Notes under the pieces: generated by a model
The model's input: the letters and a program-made list of their open reading frames with translations, nothing else
Database searches by the model: none
What the model was told of the DNA's origin: nothing
In this document: positions 26,509 to 34,996 of the stretch, one piece after another
Position numbering within the stretch: position 1 is the stretch's first letter
Layout of the letters: every line of letters begins with the position of its first letter
Program-made: the position numbers and the translations under genes
Assembly (NCBI GenBank): GCA_030693565.1
Contig: JAUYAJ010000620.1
Coordinates: 1-40,214 of the forward strand
Reading direction: 5' to 3'
DNA: 40,214 bases
Origin: Rubrivivax sp.
GTDB lineage: Bacteria; Pseudomonadota; Gammaproteobacteria; Burkholderiales; Burkholderiaceae_C

Positions 26509-27404
26509 GGTCTTTGCTCCGGGGCCGGACTGGCGGCTTGTGCTGCAGGTGCGAATCGCTGTTGCAGCCATCGCAGGACATCAGCCTCCAGCGTCAGCCG
26601 GTGTGTCGACTGCGACAGCGTGTGGTCGGCGCCTGGCAGCTCGATCCGCGTCAGCCCCGGTCGCTGCAGCGCAGCGCGCCAGGCGGCACTGCTCGCAGCC
26701 ACGTCGGCGAACTCGCGTGCCGTGTAATCGTCGCCACTCAATGCCAGCAGAATCGCTCCAGGGTACATCGTCCAGGCCTTTGCCATCGCGCCGCGGAAGT
26801 CACCCGCGGCGGAGGGTGCGGCCGGCGCGGACTGTTCTGCGCGCATGCGACTCAGGTTTTGCGTCAATTCGCGCCAGGCTTTGAGCGCGATACCGCCGCT
26901 GAGCAGCTTGCGCCAGAAGTCCGGCTGCCGCAGCCGGTCCAGATAATAGTGCTTGACATGGGTGCGGGCCAGACTGGCTTCGGAGCGCAGCCAGGGGTTC
27001 AGCAGGCACAGGCCGGCGACCCGGGCTTGGGGGCGCGCGCCCACATGCAGCAAGGCCGCCGAAGCGCCATCGCACAAGCCCCAGAGCACGACCTGGCGCA
27101 GGCCTGGCAGCGCAGCCATGCAGGCGCCGATGGCGGCTTCGATGTCGTCGTCGACGCGCTCGAAGTCGCGCGCGCCGCCGCCGCTGTCGCCCATGCCGCG
27201 GTAGTCGAAGCGCAGCACCGGCCAGCCTTCGGCGGCCAGCCGCCGTGCCAGCAGCGTGAACTGGCGGTGGCTGCCGGCGCGGTACTGCGGGCCGCCGACG
27301 ACGACGATGACAGCGGTGTCGCGTGCGGCCTGGGGCGCGGTCAGGATGCCCACGAGCGACTCGCCCTGGCATTCGAAGCACAGCACTCGCTCGGTGACGG
27401 TCAT
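26505..27404 (-). CDS. XrtA-associated alpha/beta hydrolase 1
   Basis: Alpha/beta-hydrolase of 299 residues matching the exosortase A-associated hydrolase 1 group. The oxyanion region has VVVGGPQYRAGSHRQF, and FDYRGMGDSGG follows. The nucleophile elbow is GLCDG, so residue Cys111 stands where most hydrolases have serine. A C-terminal histidine occurs in LPGADHTLSQ. Cysteine nucleophiles are known in dienelactone hydrolase and in acyl-transferring members of the fold. Given the carrier protein two genes upstream, acyl transfer or thioester cleavage is likely (inference). The ATG at 27404 overlaps the stop of hydrolase 2 and the stop overlaps the next start. Confidence 0.87.
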   Translation of the reverse strand: MTVTERVLCFECQGESLVGILTAPQAARDTAVIVVVGGPQYRAGSHRQFTLLARRLAAEGWPVLRFDYRGMGDSGGGARDFERVDDDIEAAIGACMAALPGLRQVVLWGLCDGASAALLHVGARPQARVAGLCLLNPWLRSEASLARTHVKHYYLDRLRQPDFWRKLLSGGIALKAWRELTQNLSRMRAEQSAPAAPSAAGDFRGAMAKAWTMYPGAILLALSGDDYTAREFADVAASSAAWRAALQRPGLTRIELPGADHTLSQSTHRLTLEADVLRWLQQRFAPAAQAASPAPEQRP

Positions 27405-28228
27405 GTCGGAAAGGCGTTGCACACGGCGTCTACAGAGGCTTGCAGCAGCGCTGGCGCTTCTTCGATCTCGGTGGTCTGCCAAAAGGCCGGGCCTGCCACG
27501 GCCAGGCTGCTGACCTGGAAGCCAGCTGGCTGCCAAAGGGCGGGCGCTGCCTCGGCCGCTGGTGACAGGGCCGGCGGCTGGCGGTTCGTGACCTCGATCC
27601 AGAGCAGCTTGGCCGCGGTGCCGCCAGGCGGTGGCTGCAGCGTGGCCGCTTCCAGGCCACTGGCCAGCGCGGGATGGAGTGTGTAGCCAGCGATTTCGGG
27701 GGCGTCGCCGCTGCGCAGTGCCTGGCGCAAGGCCTCGGTGACGCCTTTTGCAGATCCTGCCTCGAGTTGGCCAGCCATCTTCAGACGCAAGAACTGTTGC
27801 AGCAAGACCTTGCCGCTGGCCGGCGGCTGCCAGAACAGGAAGTGGCTAGGCGACTCAAGGCGCCGTGCTGCCTCGGTGGCCAGCAGGCAACCGGCGCGCA
27901 GACCCCAGAGCAGCAGCGGCGCGGCGTGGTGCTGGCGCAGCCAGGCCGCGGCTGCGATCAAGTCGTCGATCCAGCCGGCCCAGGTGGCGTCACCGAAGTC
28001 GCCGCTGCTGTCGCCGCAGCCGTGCAGATCGATTTGCAGCACGGCGCAGCCGGCGTCAGCCAGCTGGCGCGACTGCAGGGCAGCCATGCGCCGCGACTTG
28101 TTCATCTCCTCGGCAAACGGGTGCACGTAGAGCACGGCGGCGCGCACGGCGCCGCGCGGCGGATGGTGGATGCACAAACGCTGGCCACCGCCGACAGCCA
28201 GAAAGAAGGCCTCGAAGGGCGGTGTCAC
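27401..28228 (-). CDS. XrtA-associated alpha/beta hydrolase 2
   Basis: A 275-residue alpha/beta-hydrolase-fold protein that matches the exosortase A-associated hydrolase 2 group. It has VLYVHPFAEEMNKSRRM near the N-terminus, IDLHGCGDSSGDF, and at the position of the nucleophile elbow GLRAG, with Arg111 instead of Ser or Cys. It therefore seems unable to use the normal nucleophile and may be a partner of hydrolase 1, from which it differs by this residue at the same distance from the start. The start is a GTG at 28228, four bases after the stop of the acyl carrier gene. The stop overlaps the hydrolase 1 ATG. Joint action on a carrier-bound acyl group is inferred from gene order only. Confidence 0.86.
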   Translation of the reverse strand: MTPPFEAFFLAVGGGQRLCIHHPPRGAVRAAVLYVHPFAEEMNKSRRMAALQSRQLADAGCAVLQIDLHGCGDSSGDFGDATWAGWIDDLIAAAAWLRQHHAAPLLLWGLRAGCLLATEAARRLESPSHFLFWQPPASGKVLLQQFLRLKMAGQLEAGSAKGVTEALRQALRSGDAPEIAGYTLHPALASGLEAATLQPPPGGTAAKLLWIEVTNRQPPALSPAAEAAPALWQPAGFQVSSLAVAGPAFWQTTEIEEAPALLQASVDAVCNAFPT

Positions 28229-28232
28229 CGCG

Positions 28233-28484
28233 TCACGCGGCAGCCTTGCTGGCGACGAAGTCCACCAGCGAACCCACGGTCTCGAAGGTGCCGCCGTCGA
28301 TGTCGTCGTCGTCGACGGCGATGCCGAAGCGGTCTTCCAGCGCGGTGATCAGCGACACCACGGCCATCGAGTCGAGCTCCGGGATCGCCCCCAGCAAGTG
28401 GCTGTCGCGGGTCAGTGCGGCGCTGCGCCCTTTGAGGCTGAGCACCTCGTCGAGGACGGCTAGCACTTCGCGATCGATGTTCAT
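28233..28484 (-). CDS. Acyl carrier protein, XrtA-associated
   Basis: Carrier protein of 83 residues. The 4'-phosphopantetheine site is Ser39 in ELDSMA, at the start of the second helix; the rest is acidic and helical (ALEDRFGIAVDDDDIDG) as usual. The ATG at 28484 has CGGAG a short distance upstream. A longer open frame to 28610 does not look like the family. It is the first gene of a minus-strand operon with two hydrolases and is divergent from the ligase at 28694, with 209 bases between them. It probably carries the acyl group formed by the ligases. A second carrier gene lies at 31231. Confidence 0.9.
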   Translation of the reverse strand: MNIDREVLAVLDEVLSLKGRSAALTRDSHLLGAIPELDSMAVVSLITALEDRFGIAVDDDDIDGGTFETVGSLVDFVASKAAA

Positions 28485-28632
28485 CGGCACTCCGGCGGTG
28501 GTTGATGGCAAGGCAGCAGAACATTCTAGAAGTGAAGTCCGCCACCGCCTGCTGCGCATCCGTGCGGGAATTGGCGCTGCCCTGGCTTCGATGGCGTGCG
28601 TGCACGGCAAGGGGGGTCGACTTCAGGGCGCC

Positions 28633-28643
28633 GTATGACATAC
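28633..28643. promoter_or_regulatory. Short palindrome in divergent promoter region
   Basis: GTATG-A-CATAC is a perfect 5-base inverted repeat around one base, followed on the + strand by six T. It sits in the 209-base region (28485-28693) between the divergent acyl carrier and ligase genes, where promoters for both must lie. It could be half of an operator; no -10/-35 pair is convincing. The evidence is weak. Confidence 0.25.
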
Positions 28644-28693
28644 TTTTTTCGCTCCCGCCGCTTTGGCCCCACAGCGCACTGCCGCTTCAATCG

Positions 28694-30289
28694 ATGCCCG
28701 AATCCCATCTGCTGCACGAATTGATCGCGGTCTCCAGCGATCGAGCCGGCGCCTCCCTGGCGTTGACCCATGGCCAGGCGTCGCTGAGCTACGAAGGCTT
28801 GCAGCAGGCGGTGACGGCCTGCGCCGCCGGCTTGCTCGGCCTTGGGCTGCAGCGCGCCGAGCGCGTCGGCATCTACCTCGAAAAGCGCTTCGAGACTGTG
28901 ATCGCCAGCTTCGGCGCCCCGGCCACCGGCGCGGTCTTCGTGCCGATGAACCCCTTGCTCAAGCCCGAGCAGGTGGCTTTCATCGCCCAGGATTGTGATG
29001 TGCGGGTGCTCGTCACCTCGCCCGAGCGGCTGGCCCTGCTGGCGCCGGTGCTGGCTGAGTGCAAGGCGTTGCGCCATGTCGTCGTCACCGAGATGCCGGC
29101 GCAGCCGCCCGCGCTGCCTGCCGGTGTCGGCCTGGTGCGCTGGGCGGAGCTGCTGGCCGCAGCGCCGCGCGCCGGCCACCGTGTCGTCGACACCGACATG
29201 GTGGCGATCCTCTATACCTCGGGCAGCACCGGCCGCCCCAAGGGCGTGGTGCTGTCGCACCGCAACATGGTGGCCGGCGCCAAGAGCGTGGCCTCGTACC
29301 TGCAGAACCATGCCGGCGACACCTTGCTGGCGGCGCTGCCGCTGTCTTTTGATGCCGGCTTCAGCCAGCTGACCACCGCCTTCCACGCCGGTGCGCGCGC
29401 CGTGCTGCTGAACTACCTGATGCCGCGCGACGTGCTCAAGGCGATGGCGCGCGAGCGCGTCACCGGGTTGACCGCGGTGCCGCCGCTGTACATCCAGCTC
29501 GCCGGCCTCGAATGGCCGGCGGCCATTGGCGAGCACCTGCGCTACTTCGCCAATACCGGCGGGCACATGCCGCGCGAAACCCTGGGCTTGCTGCGCCAGC
29601 GGGTGCCGGCGGCCCGGCCCTTCCTGATGTATGGGCTGACCGAAGCCTTTCGCTCGACCTACCTGCCGCCCGACGAGGTCGACCGCCGGCCCGACTCGAT
29701 CGGCAAGGCGATCCCGAACGCCGAGATCCTGGTGCTGCGCGACGACGGCAGCGAGTGCGCCGCGGGCGAGCCGGGCGAACTGGTGCACCGCGGCGCCCTG
29801 GTCGGCATGGGTTACTGGAACGATGGCGAGAAGACCGCCGAGCGCTACAAGCTGCTGCCGGGCCGCGACAGCGGGCTGCAGCTGCCGGAGTACGCGGTGT
29901 TCTCGGGCGACACCGTGCGCCGCGACGACGAGGGCTTCCTGTACTTCATCGGTCGCCGCGACGAGATGATGAAGACCTCGGGCTACCGCGTCAGTCCGAC
30001 CGAGGTCGAAGAGGTGCTTTATGCGACGCGGCTGGTCGGCGAATGTGTCGCCTTTGGTGTCGATCACCCGACGCTGGGCCAGGCCATCCAGGTCATCGCC
30101 AGCGCGCCCGACGGCAGCGCGGCGGTCGACGTCGACGCCTTGCTGGCCCAGTGCCGCATCCACATGCCGGCCTACATGCTGCCCGCCGGCATCGAGCCGA
30201 TGGCCGGGCCACTGCCGCGCAACCCGAACGGCAAGATCGACCGCAAGCTGCTGAGCGCTGGTTGGGTGGAGCGGCAGCAACAAGCCTGA
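28694..30289 (+). CDS. Acyl/aminoacyl ligase (AMP-forming), XrtA-associated
   Basis: Adenylate-forming ligase of 531 residues that activates a carboxylic acid with ATP and transfers it to a carrier thiol. The P-loop TSGSTGRPKG lies at 175-184, the GLTEAFRSTYLPPDE segment is the A5 region, SGDTVRRDDEGFLYFIGRRDEMMKTSGYRVSPTEVE is split between the A7 and A8 regions, and the A10 lysine is in NPNGKIDRK. Asp220 in PLSFDAG stands at the place of the aspartate that holds the substrate amino group in amino-acid adenylating enzymes, which suggests an amino acid. ATG 28694 is chosen as the first start with family-like sequence. It matches the exosortase A-associated ligase group and is a sister of the ligase at 31548 (same length). 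Confidence 0.88.
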   Translation: MPESHLLHELIAVSSDRAGASLALTHGQASLSYEGLQQAVTACAAGLLGLGLQRAERVGIYLEKRFETVIASFGAPATGAVFVPMNPLLKPEQVAFIAQDCDVRVLVTSPERLALLAPVLAECKALRHVVVTEMPAQPPALPAGVGLVRWAELLAAAPRAGHRVVDTDMVAILYTSGSTGRPKGVVLSHRNMVAGAKSVASYLQNHAGDTLLAALPLSFDAGFSQLTTAFHAGARAVLLNYLMPRDVLKAMARERVTGLTAVPPLYIQLAGLEWPAAIGEHLRYFANTGGHMPRETLGLLRQRVPAARPFLMYGLTEAFRSTYLPPDEVDRRPDSIGKAIPNAEILVLRDDGSECAAGEPGELVHRGALVGMGYWNDGEKTAERYKLLPGRDSGLQLPEYAVFSGDTVRRDDEGFLYFIGRRDEMMKTSGYRVSPTEVEEVLYATRLVGECVAFGVDHPTLGQAIQVIASAPDGSAAVDVDALLAQCRIHMPAYMLPAGIEPMAGPLPRNPNGKIDRKLLSAGWVERQQQA

Positions 30290-30460
30290 GCCGCGCGGTG
30301 CCGGGCCGTGACGGCTCGCTGGGCCCGAAGGTGAGCATTCCTGCGCAGCCAGCGGCGCGGTGGCATGGCAAACTCGCTGCGCTGCGGTCAATGACTTGTC
30401 CGCGCGTGCCCATGTCCGCGGCCCATGCCGCCGGACCTGTCTGCCTTTCAGGGAGCAAGG

Positions 30461-31234
30461 ATGTTGCGCAGGGTCCTCGGCCCGTTCAAGGAGTTCGGCC
30501 TCGTCGCCGGTGTGCTCTACCTGATCGACCGCATGCTGCGCAGCGTGTCGCCGCGTCTGGGCCTGTTCGTCTACGAACTGATGGTGCAGCCGATCGCCAG
30601 CAAGCCGATGCTGCCGGCCAACCTGACCAAGAACCTGCGCTTTGCCGAGATCGGCCGCGGCGACCCCGAACTGGCGCTGATGCCGGCCCGCGAAGACATC
30701 AAGGCGGCGCGATTCGACCAGGGCGCGCGCTGCCTGGGTACCTACCGCAAAGACAAGCTGATCGGCTACATCTGGTTCAGCTTCGGCCACCACGAAGAAG
30801 ACGAAGTGCGCTGCGACTACGAGCTGACGGCGCGTGAGCAGTCAGTGTTCGACTTCGACCTCTACGTGCTGCCCGAGCACCGCATGGGCATCGCCTTCAT
30901 GGCGATCTGGCATGGTGCCAACGAGTACCTGCACCAGCGCGGCATCCGCTACACCTTCAGCCGGCTGACGCGCTTCAACCTGGCGTCGCGGCGCTCGCAC
31001 GCCCACCTGGGCTGGCGCCGCGTCGGGCAAGCGGTCTTCCTGCAAGCCTGGGCCGTCGAGCTCATGCTGGCCGACATCCACCCCTATGTGGCGCTGACCT
31101 GGTCGCCGACGCAGCGCACACGTTTGCGCCTGGCGCCTGATGCGTTGCTGGCGACCGCGCCGGCCCCTGGCCAGGCGGCCCGGCCGCCCACCAGATCCGC
31201 TGGCGAGCAACCCGAACCGAAAGCCGGACCATGA
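30461..31234 (+). CDS. GNAT-family acyltransferase
   Basis: A 257-residue protein with an acetyltransferase core (GNAT). The acceptor strand LGTYRKDKLIGYIWFSFG, the strand FDFDLYVLPEHRMG with the pyrophosphate-binding turn, and the helix FMAIWHGANEYLHQRG appear in the order of GNAT motifs. A hydrophobic N-terminal segment (FGLVAGVLYLIDRML) may touch the membrane. The tail after residue 225 is Ala/Pro-rich. The start ATG 30461 has GGGAGCAAGG upstream. The next gene, an acyl carrier protein, overlaps its stop as ATGA at 31231-31234. GNAT enzymes can take acyl groups from carrier proteins, so transfer of the carrier-bound acyl group to an amino sugar is the proposed role (inference). Confidence 0.8.
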   Translation: MLRRVLGPFKEFGLVAGVLYLIDRMLRSVSPRLGLFVYELMVQPIASKPMLPANLTKNLRFAEIGRGDPELALMPAREDIKAARFDQGARCLGTYRKDKLIGYIWFSFGHHEEDEVRCDYELTAREQSVFDFDLYVLPEHRMGIAFMAIWHGANEYLHQRGIRYTFSRLTRFNLASRRSHAHLGWRRVGQAVFLQAWAVELMLADIHPYVALTWSPTQRTRLRLAPDALLATAPAPGQAARPPTRSAGEQPEPKAGP

Positions 31235-31479
31235 GCACCGACATCGACATCCTTGCCGAATACATCCGCAGCGAGACCGGCCACACCGGCCCGCTGGACC
31301 CCGACGACGACTTGCTGGCGGCGGGTGTGCTCGACTCCTTCAACATCGTCTCGCTGGCGATGTTTGCGCAGGAACGCTTCGGCGTCGAGTTCGAGGCCGA
31401 AGACCTGATGCGCGACAACCTGGCCAAGCTTTCCAGCCTGGCGGCGCTGATCGCAGCGCGGCGCGACGCCAGCGCCTGA
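31231..31479 (+). CDS. Acyl carrier protein
   Basis: Second carrier protein of the locus, 82 residues. The phosphopantetheine attachment site is Ser36 in VLDSFNIV; the flanks DPDDDLLAAG and FGVEFEAEDL are typical carrier protein helices and loops. It overlaps the stop of the GNAT gene and lies 68 bases before the second ligase, so the three are likely one transcript. It differs from the carrier at 28233 (LDSF versus LDSM), which suggests separate clients. It is the best candidate to receive an aminoacyl group from the ligase at 31548. Confidence 0.9.
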   Translation: MSTDIDILAEYIRSETGHTGPLDPDDDLLAAGVLDSFNIVSLAMFAQERFGVEFEAEDLMRDNLAKLSSLAALIAARRDASA

Positions 31480-31547
31480 GGCACTCGCCGCCAACAGGCC
31501 GCAGCCGCGCGGCCGCACAAGCCCAACGAATTCAAGGAAGACCGAAG

Positions 31548-33143
31548 ATGCCCGCATCGATTCCACGCTACCTGGCCGAGACCGCGCAGCGGCTGCCCGA
31601 CAAGGTGGCGATCGTCTCCGCCGCGCGCTCCATCACCTTTGGCGAGCTCTATCGCGAAGCGGTGGCAACGGCCGAATGCCTGCGCGAGATCGGCCTGAGC
31701 AGCGGCGACCGCATCGGCATCTGCATGGAGAAATCGGTCGACCAGGTGCTGGCCATCCTGGGCGTGCTGTTCGCCAACGGTGTCGTCGTGCCCATCCTGC
31801 CGCGGCTCAAGGGGCCGAACATCCGCCACATCATCGAGAACTCGGGCATGGCGGCGATGATCACCGACAGCGAGCGCCTCACCGAGGTGACCGAGTTCGA
31901 AGGCCTGACCCGGCTCATTACCGGCCATGGCGAGATCAGCCAGGCCTGGCCCAACCTGCCTTACTTGCGGCGCTTCATCCAGCCGCGCAACTTTTTCGAC
32001 CGCATCGGCAACGACAACGCGGCCATCATCTATTCGTCGGGCTCGACCGGTCGCCCCAAGGGCATCCTGATCGCGCAGCGCAACCTGGCCGAGGGTGCCG
32101 ACATCGTCGCTGAATACCTGGGCACGCGCGAAGACGACCGCATCGGTTGCATGCTGTCGTTCAACTTCGACTACGGCATGAACCAGATCTGGCAGACCAT
32201 CCGCCAGGGCTGCACGCTGGTGTTGCACGACCTGGCGCTGCCCAACGACTTGTTCTCGATGATGGCCAAGCAGCGCATCACCGCGCTGCCGGTGATGCCG
32301 GTGTTCATCACCAAGATGTTCGACCGCCGCCTGAAGGTCAACACCGCGGCCTTCGACTTCTCGGCGCTGCGCTATGTCTGCTCGACCGGTGGCCGGCTGT
32401 CGGCCGACATGATCGCCGACCTGCGCGGCGCCTTCCCGGGCGTCAAGGTCTACTCGATGTTCGGCCTCACCGAAGCCTTCCGCTCGACCTATCTGCCGCC
32501 TGACAAGCTCGACACCCACCCGACCTCGGTCGGCCGCGCCATTCCCGACTGCCAGGTGATGGTGCTCGACGAGCAAGGCGAGGAATGCGCGCCCAAGGTC
32601 GTCGGCGAACTCGTGCATCGCGGCACCACCGTCACCAAGGGCTACTGGAACGATCCGGTGAACACCGCCAAGTCGTTCCGCAGCCACCCGCGCTTTCCCG
32701 GCGAGACGCTGGTCTTCAGCGGCGACAAGGTCTACCGCGACGAAGAAGGCTTTCTGTACTTCGTCGCCCGTGCCGACGACATGATCAAGACCAAGGGCTT
32801 CCGCGTCAGCCCGACCGAGGTCGAGACCGAGGTCGTGCGCCACGCCGACATCGTCGACGCCGTGGCCTTCGCGGTGCCCAACATCAGCGTCGGCGAAGAC
32901 GTCGCCTGCGCCTACACCACGGTGGACGGTCAGCCGCTGGCCGAGCCCGTGCTGCGCCAGTTCCTCAAGTCCAACCTGCCCAACCACATGGTGCCGGCGC
33001 TGCTGGTGCACTTCGACGCCTTCCCGATCCTGGGCAACGCCGGCAAGCTCGACCGCAAAGGCATCAAGCAAGCGGCCTGTGAGCGCCTGGGCGTGGTGCC
33101 GGGGGCTGCCGAAACGCCGCCGCCCGGCCTGCGCAGCGCCTGA
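31548..33143 (+). CDS. Adenylate-forming ligase, probable aminoacyl-carrier ligase
   Basis: Second adenylating ligase, 531 residues like its sister at 28694. The P-loop YSSGSTGRPKG starts at 162; GLTEAFRSTYLPPDK is nearly identical to the first ligase; VFSGDKVYRDEEGFLYFVARADDMIKT-like A7/A8 sequence and NAGKLDRKG with the A10 lysine complete the set. Asp208 in FNFDYG occupies the amino-group-binding place of amino acid adenylating enzymes. The neighbouring residues differ from the first ligase (NFDYGMNQ versus SFDAGFSQ), so the two probably activate different acids. AAGGAAG lies upstream of ATG 31548. It is followed 11 bases later by the glutamate mutase genes; 3-methylaspartate is therefore a likely substrate, as for VinN of vicenistatin biosynthesis (inference). 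Confidence 0.86.
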   Translation: MPASIPRYLAETAQRLPDKVAIVSAARSITFGELYREAVATAECLREIGLSSGDRIGICMEKSVDQVLAILGVLFANGVVVPILPRLKGPNIRHIIENSGMAAMITDSERLTEVTEFEGLTRLITGHGEISQAWPNLPYLRRFIQPRNFFDRIGNDNAAIIYSSGSTGRPKGILIAQRNLAEGADIVAEYLGTREDDRIGCMLSFNFDYGMNQIWQTIRQGCTLVLHDLALPNDLFSMMAKQRITALPVMPVFITKMFDRRLKVNTAAFDFSALRYVCSTGGRLSADMIADLRGAFPGVKVYSMFGLTEAFRSTYLPPDKLDTHPTSVGRAIPDCQVMVLDEQGEECAPKVVGELVHRGTTVTKGYWNDPVNTAKSFRSHPRFPGETLVFSGDKVYRDEEGFLYFVARADDMIKTKGFRVSPTEVETEVVRHADIVDAVAFAVPNISVGEDVACAYTTVDGQPLAEPVLRQFLKSNLPNHMVPALLVHFDAFPILGNAGKLDRKGIKQAACERLGVVPGAAETPPPGLRSA

Positions 33144-33154
33144 CGCCCGCCACC

Positions 33155-33592
33155 ATGCCGAACCCCCCCACGCAGCGGCCCCGCATCGTCATCGGCGTGA
33201 TCGGCGACGACATCCATGTCGTCGGCAACCGCATCATGCAGCTGGCGCTGGAAGAGTCGGGCTGCCAGGTCTTCAATTTGCGCACCCGCAACCGCCCCGA
33301 GCATTTCTGCCAGGCCGCGCTCGAGGTCAACGCCCACGCCGTCTTCGTTTCCTCGCTCAACGGCGAGGGTGAATACTGGTGCGCCGACTTCCGCCAGCGC
33401 CTGCAGGCGATGGGGCTGGGCCATGTGCTGCTCTATGTGGGCGGCAACGTCGTCGTCGGCAACCGGCCCGAGCCCGAAGTGGTGGCGCTGTTCAAAGGTT
33501 ACGGCTTCGACCGCGTCTACCACCAGCGGCCCGACATCGGCGCCGCCATCGTCGACCTTTTCCAGGATCTCGAGCATGGCACGCCCCAGTGA
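33155..33592 (+). CDS. glmS: Glutamate mutase (methylaspartate mutase) subunit S
   Basis: Small coenzyme-B12-binding subunit of glutamate mutase, 145 residues, the usual length. The cobalamin motif DxHxxG is Asp19-Ile-His21-Val-Val-Gly24, in which His21 is the lower ligand of cobalt. The next B12 motif SxL is at 65-67 (SSL), and LLYVGGNVVVG is the third glycine-rich loop of the flavodoxin-like fold. With the E subunit it interconverts L-glutamate and (2S,3S)-3-methylaspartate by a radical mechanism. The name should not be confused with glucosamine synthase GlmS or DNA repair MutS. It overlaps the E subunit gene by 17 bases. Confidence 0.93.
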   Translation: MPNPPTQRPRIVIGVIGDDIHVVGNRIMQLALEESGCQVFNLRTRNRPEHFCQAALEVNAHAVFVSSLNGEGEYWCADFRQRLQAMGLGHVLLYVGGNVVVGNRPEPEVVALFKGYGFDRVYHQRPDIGAAIVDLFQDLEHGTPQ

Positions 33593-34982
33593 CAAAGCGC
33601 GGCTGACCGACATCGAGCGCCAGCGCCGCCAGGTCTTGTCGCACCCGCTGGCGCGCGGTCTGGCGCCGGCCGAGGTCGCCGGCTTTCTGCAGCAACTGCC
33701 GCGCCGGCGCTTCCCCAGCGTGGTCTACGCTGAACGCGGCCCGGTGCCGCTGATCCAGCCGCGCGGCGGCGTGCCGCTGTTCGACGACCAGCTGCGCCTG
33801 ACGCAGGCGCTCGACGCCGCCGGCGCCGACTTCATCCCGCTGACCATCGACAGCTGCACCCGCCACAACCAGTACGACACCGCGGCGCAGCTGCTGCGGC
33901 GCAGCGAGGAAGAGGGTCGCAGCCTGCTCAACGGCTACCCGCTGGTGTGCCATGGCCACGAACTCACGCGCCAGCTCTACACCGGCCTGGACAAGCCGGT
34001 GAGCCTGCGCCACGGCACGCCCGACGCGCGCTTGCTGATCGAGGTGGCGATTGCCTCGGGCATCGTCGAGATCGAAGGTGGCGGGCTGTGCTACTGCCTG
34101 CCTTATTCCGAAGGCTTTCCGCTCGACCGCGCCTTGCTGCACTGGCAGTACGTCGACCGCGTCTGCGCGCTGTATTCGACGCCTGAGCGGCCGATTCACC
34201 GCGAGAGCTTCGGCCCGCTGAGCGCCACCTTGGTGCCGCCGGCGATCGCCATCGGGATCGAGATCATCGAGGCCTTGCTCGCCGCCGAACAAGGCGTGCT
34301 GTCGTTCGCGGTCAGCTTCGGCCAGACCGGCTCCTTCATCCAGGACGTTGCCACCGCGCGTGTGCTGCGCAAGCTGGCGCGCGAATACGTCGACGAGTTC
34401 GGCTTCGGCGCGATGCAGCTGCGCCTGGTCTATCACCAGTGGATGGGCCAGTTCCCGATGCAGCGCGAGCGCGCCGCGGCATTGATTGCTGGTTCCGCGC
34501 TGGTGGCCGGTGTCATCGGCGCCGACAAGATCGTCGTCAAGACCGTCGACGAGGCGCTGGGCGTGCCGCGCGCCGAGGTCAACGCCGAGGCCGTCGACAT
34601 GGTGCGCTACGTGCTGCGCAGCTTTGCGGCGCCCGAAACCGTCGACTCGCCAGCCATCGCGCTGGAAGCCGCGCTGATCGAATCCGAGGTGCGCAGCATC
34701 CTTGGCGCCATCTTCGCCCTCTCGGGCGAGGCCTTCTGGGAAAGCGTCTACCGCGGCTTCCAGCTCGGTTACCTCGACCTGCCGTTTTCGCCGCATGCCG
34801 ACAACGCCAACCGGTTGGTCTCGGTGCGCGACGTCAACGGCTCGATCCGCATCGCCGACCCCGGTGGCGTGCCGATCTCGGCCGCCGACGCCGCCACCGA
34901 ACGCCAGCTGCTGGAAAGCCGCACCCAGCGCGGCGAGAAGACCTACCAGCAGATGCTCGCCGACATCACGCTGATGGTGTGA
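33576..34982 (+). CDS. glmE: Glutamate mutase (methylaspartate mutase) subunit E
   Basis: Catalytic TIM-barrel subunit of coenzyme-B12 glutamate mutase, 468 residues, close to the 480 or so of the fermentative enzymes. The sequence has the family segments PLIQPRGGVPLFDDQ near residue 65, PLTIDSCTRHNQYDTA, GYPLVCHG, PVSLRHGTPDARLL with the substrate-binding arginine, and LSFAVSFGQTGSFIQDV. The start at ATG 33576 overlaps the S subunit stop (33592), an arrangement that fits stoichiometric expression. The enzyme provides 3-methylaspartate; in a polysaccharide locus this is unexpected, since glutamate mutase is otherwise known from glutamate fermentation and from some antibiotic pathways. Confidence 0.93.
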   Translation: MARPSDKARLTDIERQRRQVLSHPLARGLAPAEVAGFLQQLPRRRFPSVVYAERGPVPLIQPRGGVPLFDDQLRLTQALDAAGADFIPLTIDSCTRHNQYDTAAQLLRRSEEEGRSLLNGYPLVCHGHELTRQLYTGLDKPVSLRHGTPDARLLIEVAIASGIVEIEGGGLCYCLPYSEGFPLDRALLHWQYVDRVCALYSTPERPIHRESFGPLSATLVPPAIAIGIEIIEALLAAEQGVLSFAVSFGQTGSFIQDVATARVLRKLAREYVDEFGFGAMQLRLVYHQWMGQFPMQRERAAALIAGSALVAGVIGADKIVVKTVDEALGVPRAEVNAEAVDMVRYVLRSFAAPETVDSPAIALEAALIESEVRSILGAIFALSGEAFWESVYRGFQLGYLDLPFSPHADNANRLVSVRDVNGSIRIADPGGVPISAADAATERQLLESRTQRGEKTYQQMLADITLMV

Positions 34983-34996
34983 GGACCGCCCGGACC

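Noticed and set aside
28485-28693. Sigma-54 promoter in the divergent region, as reported for some PEP-CTERM systems
   Set aside because: I looked for GG-N10-GC elements with the usual TGGCAC/TTGC context here and before the PEP-CTERM gene and found no convincing match.
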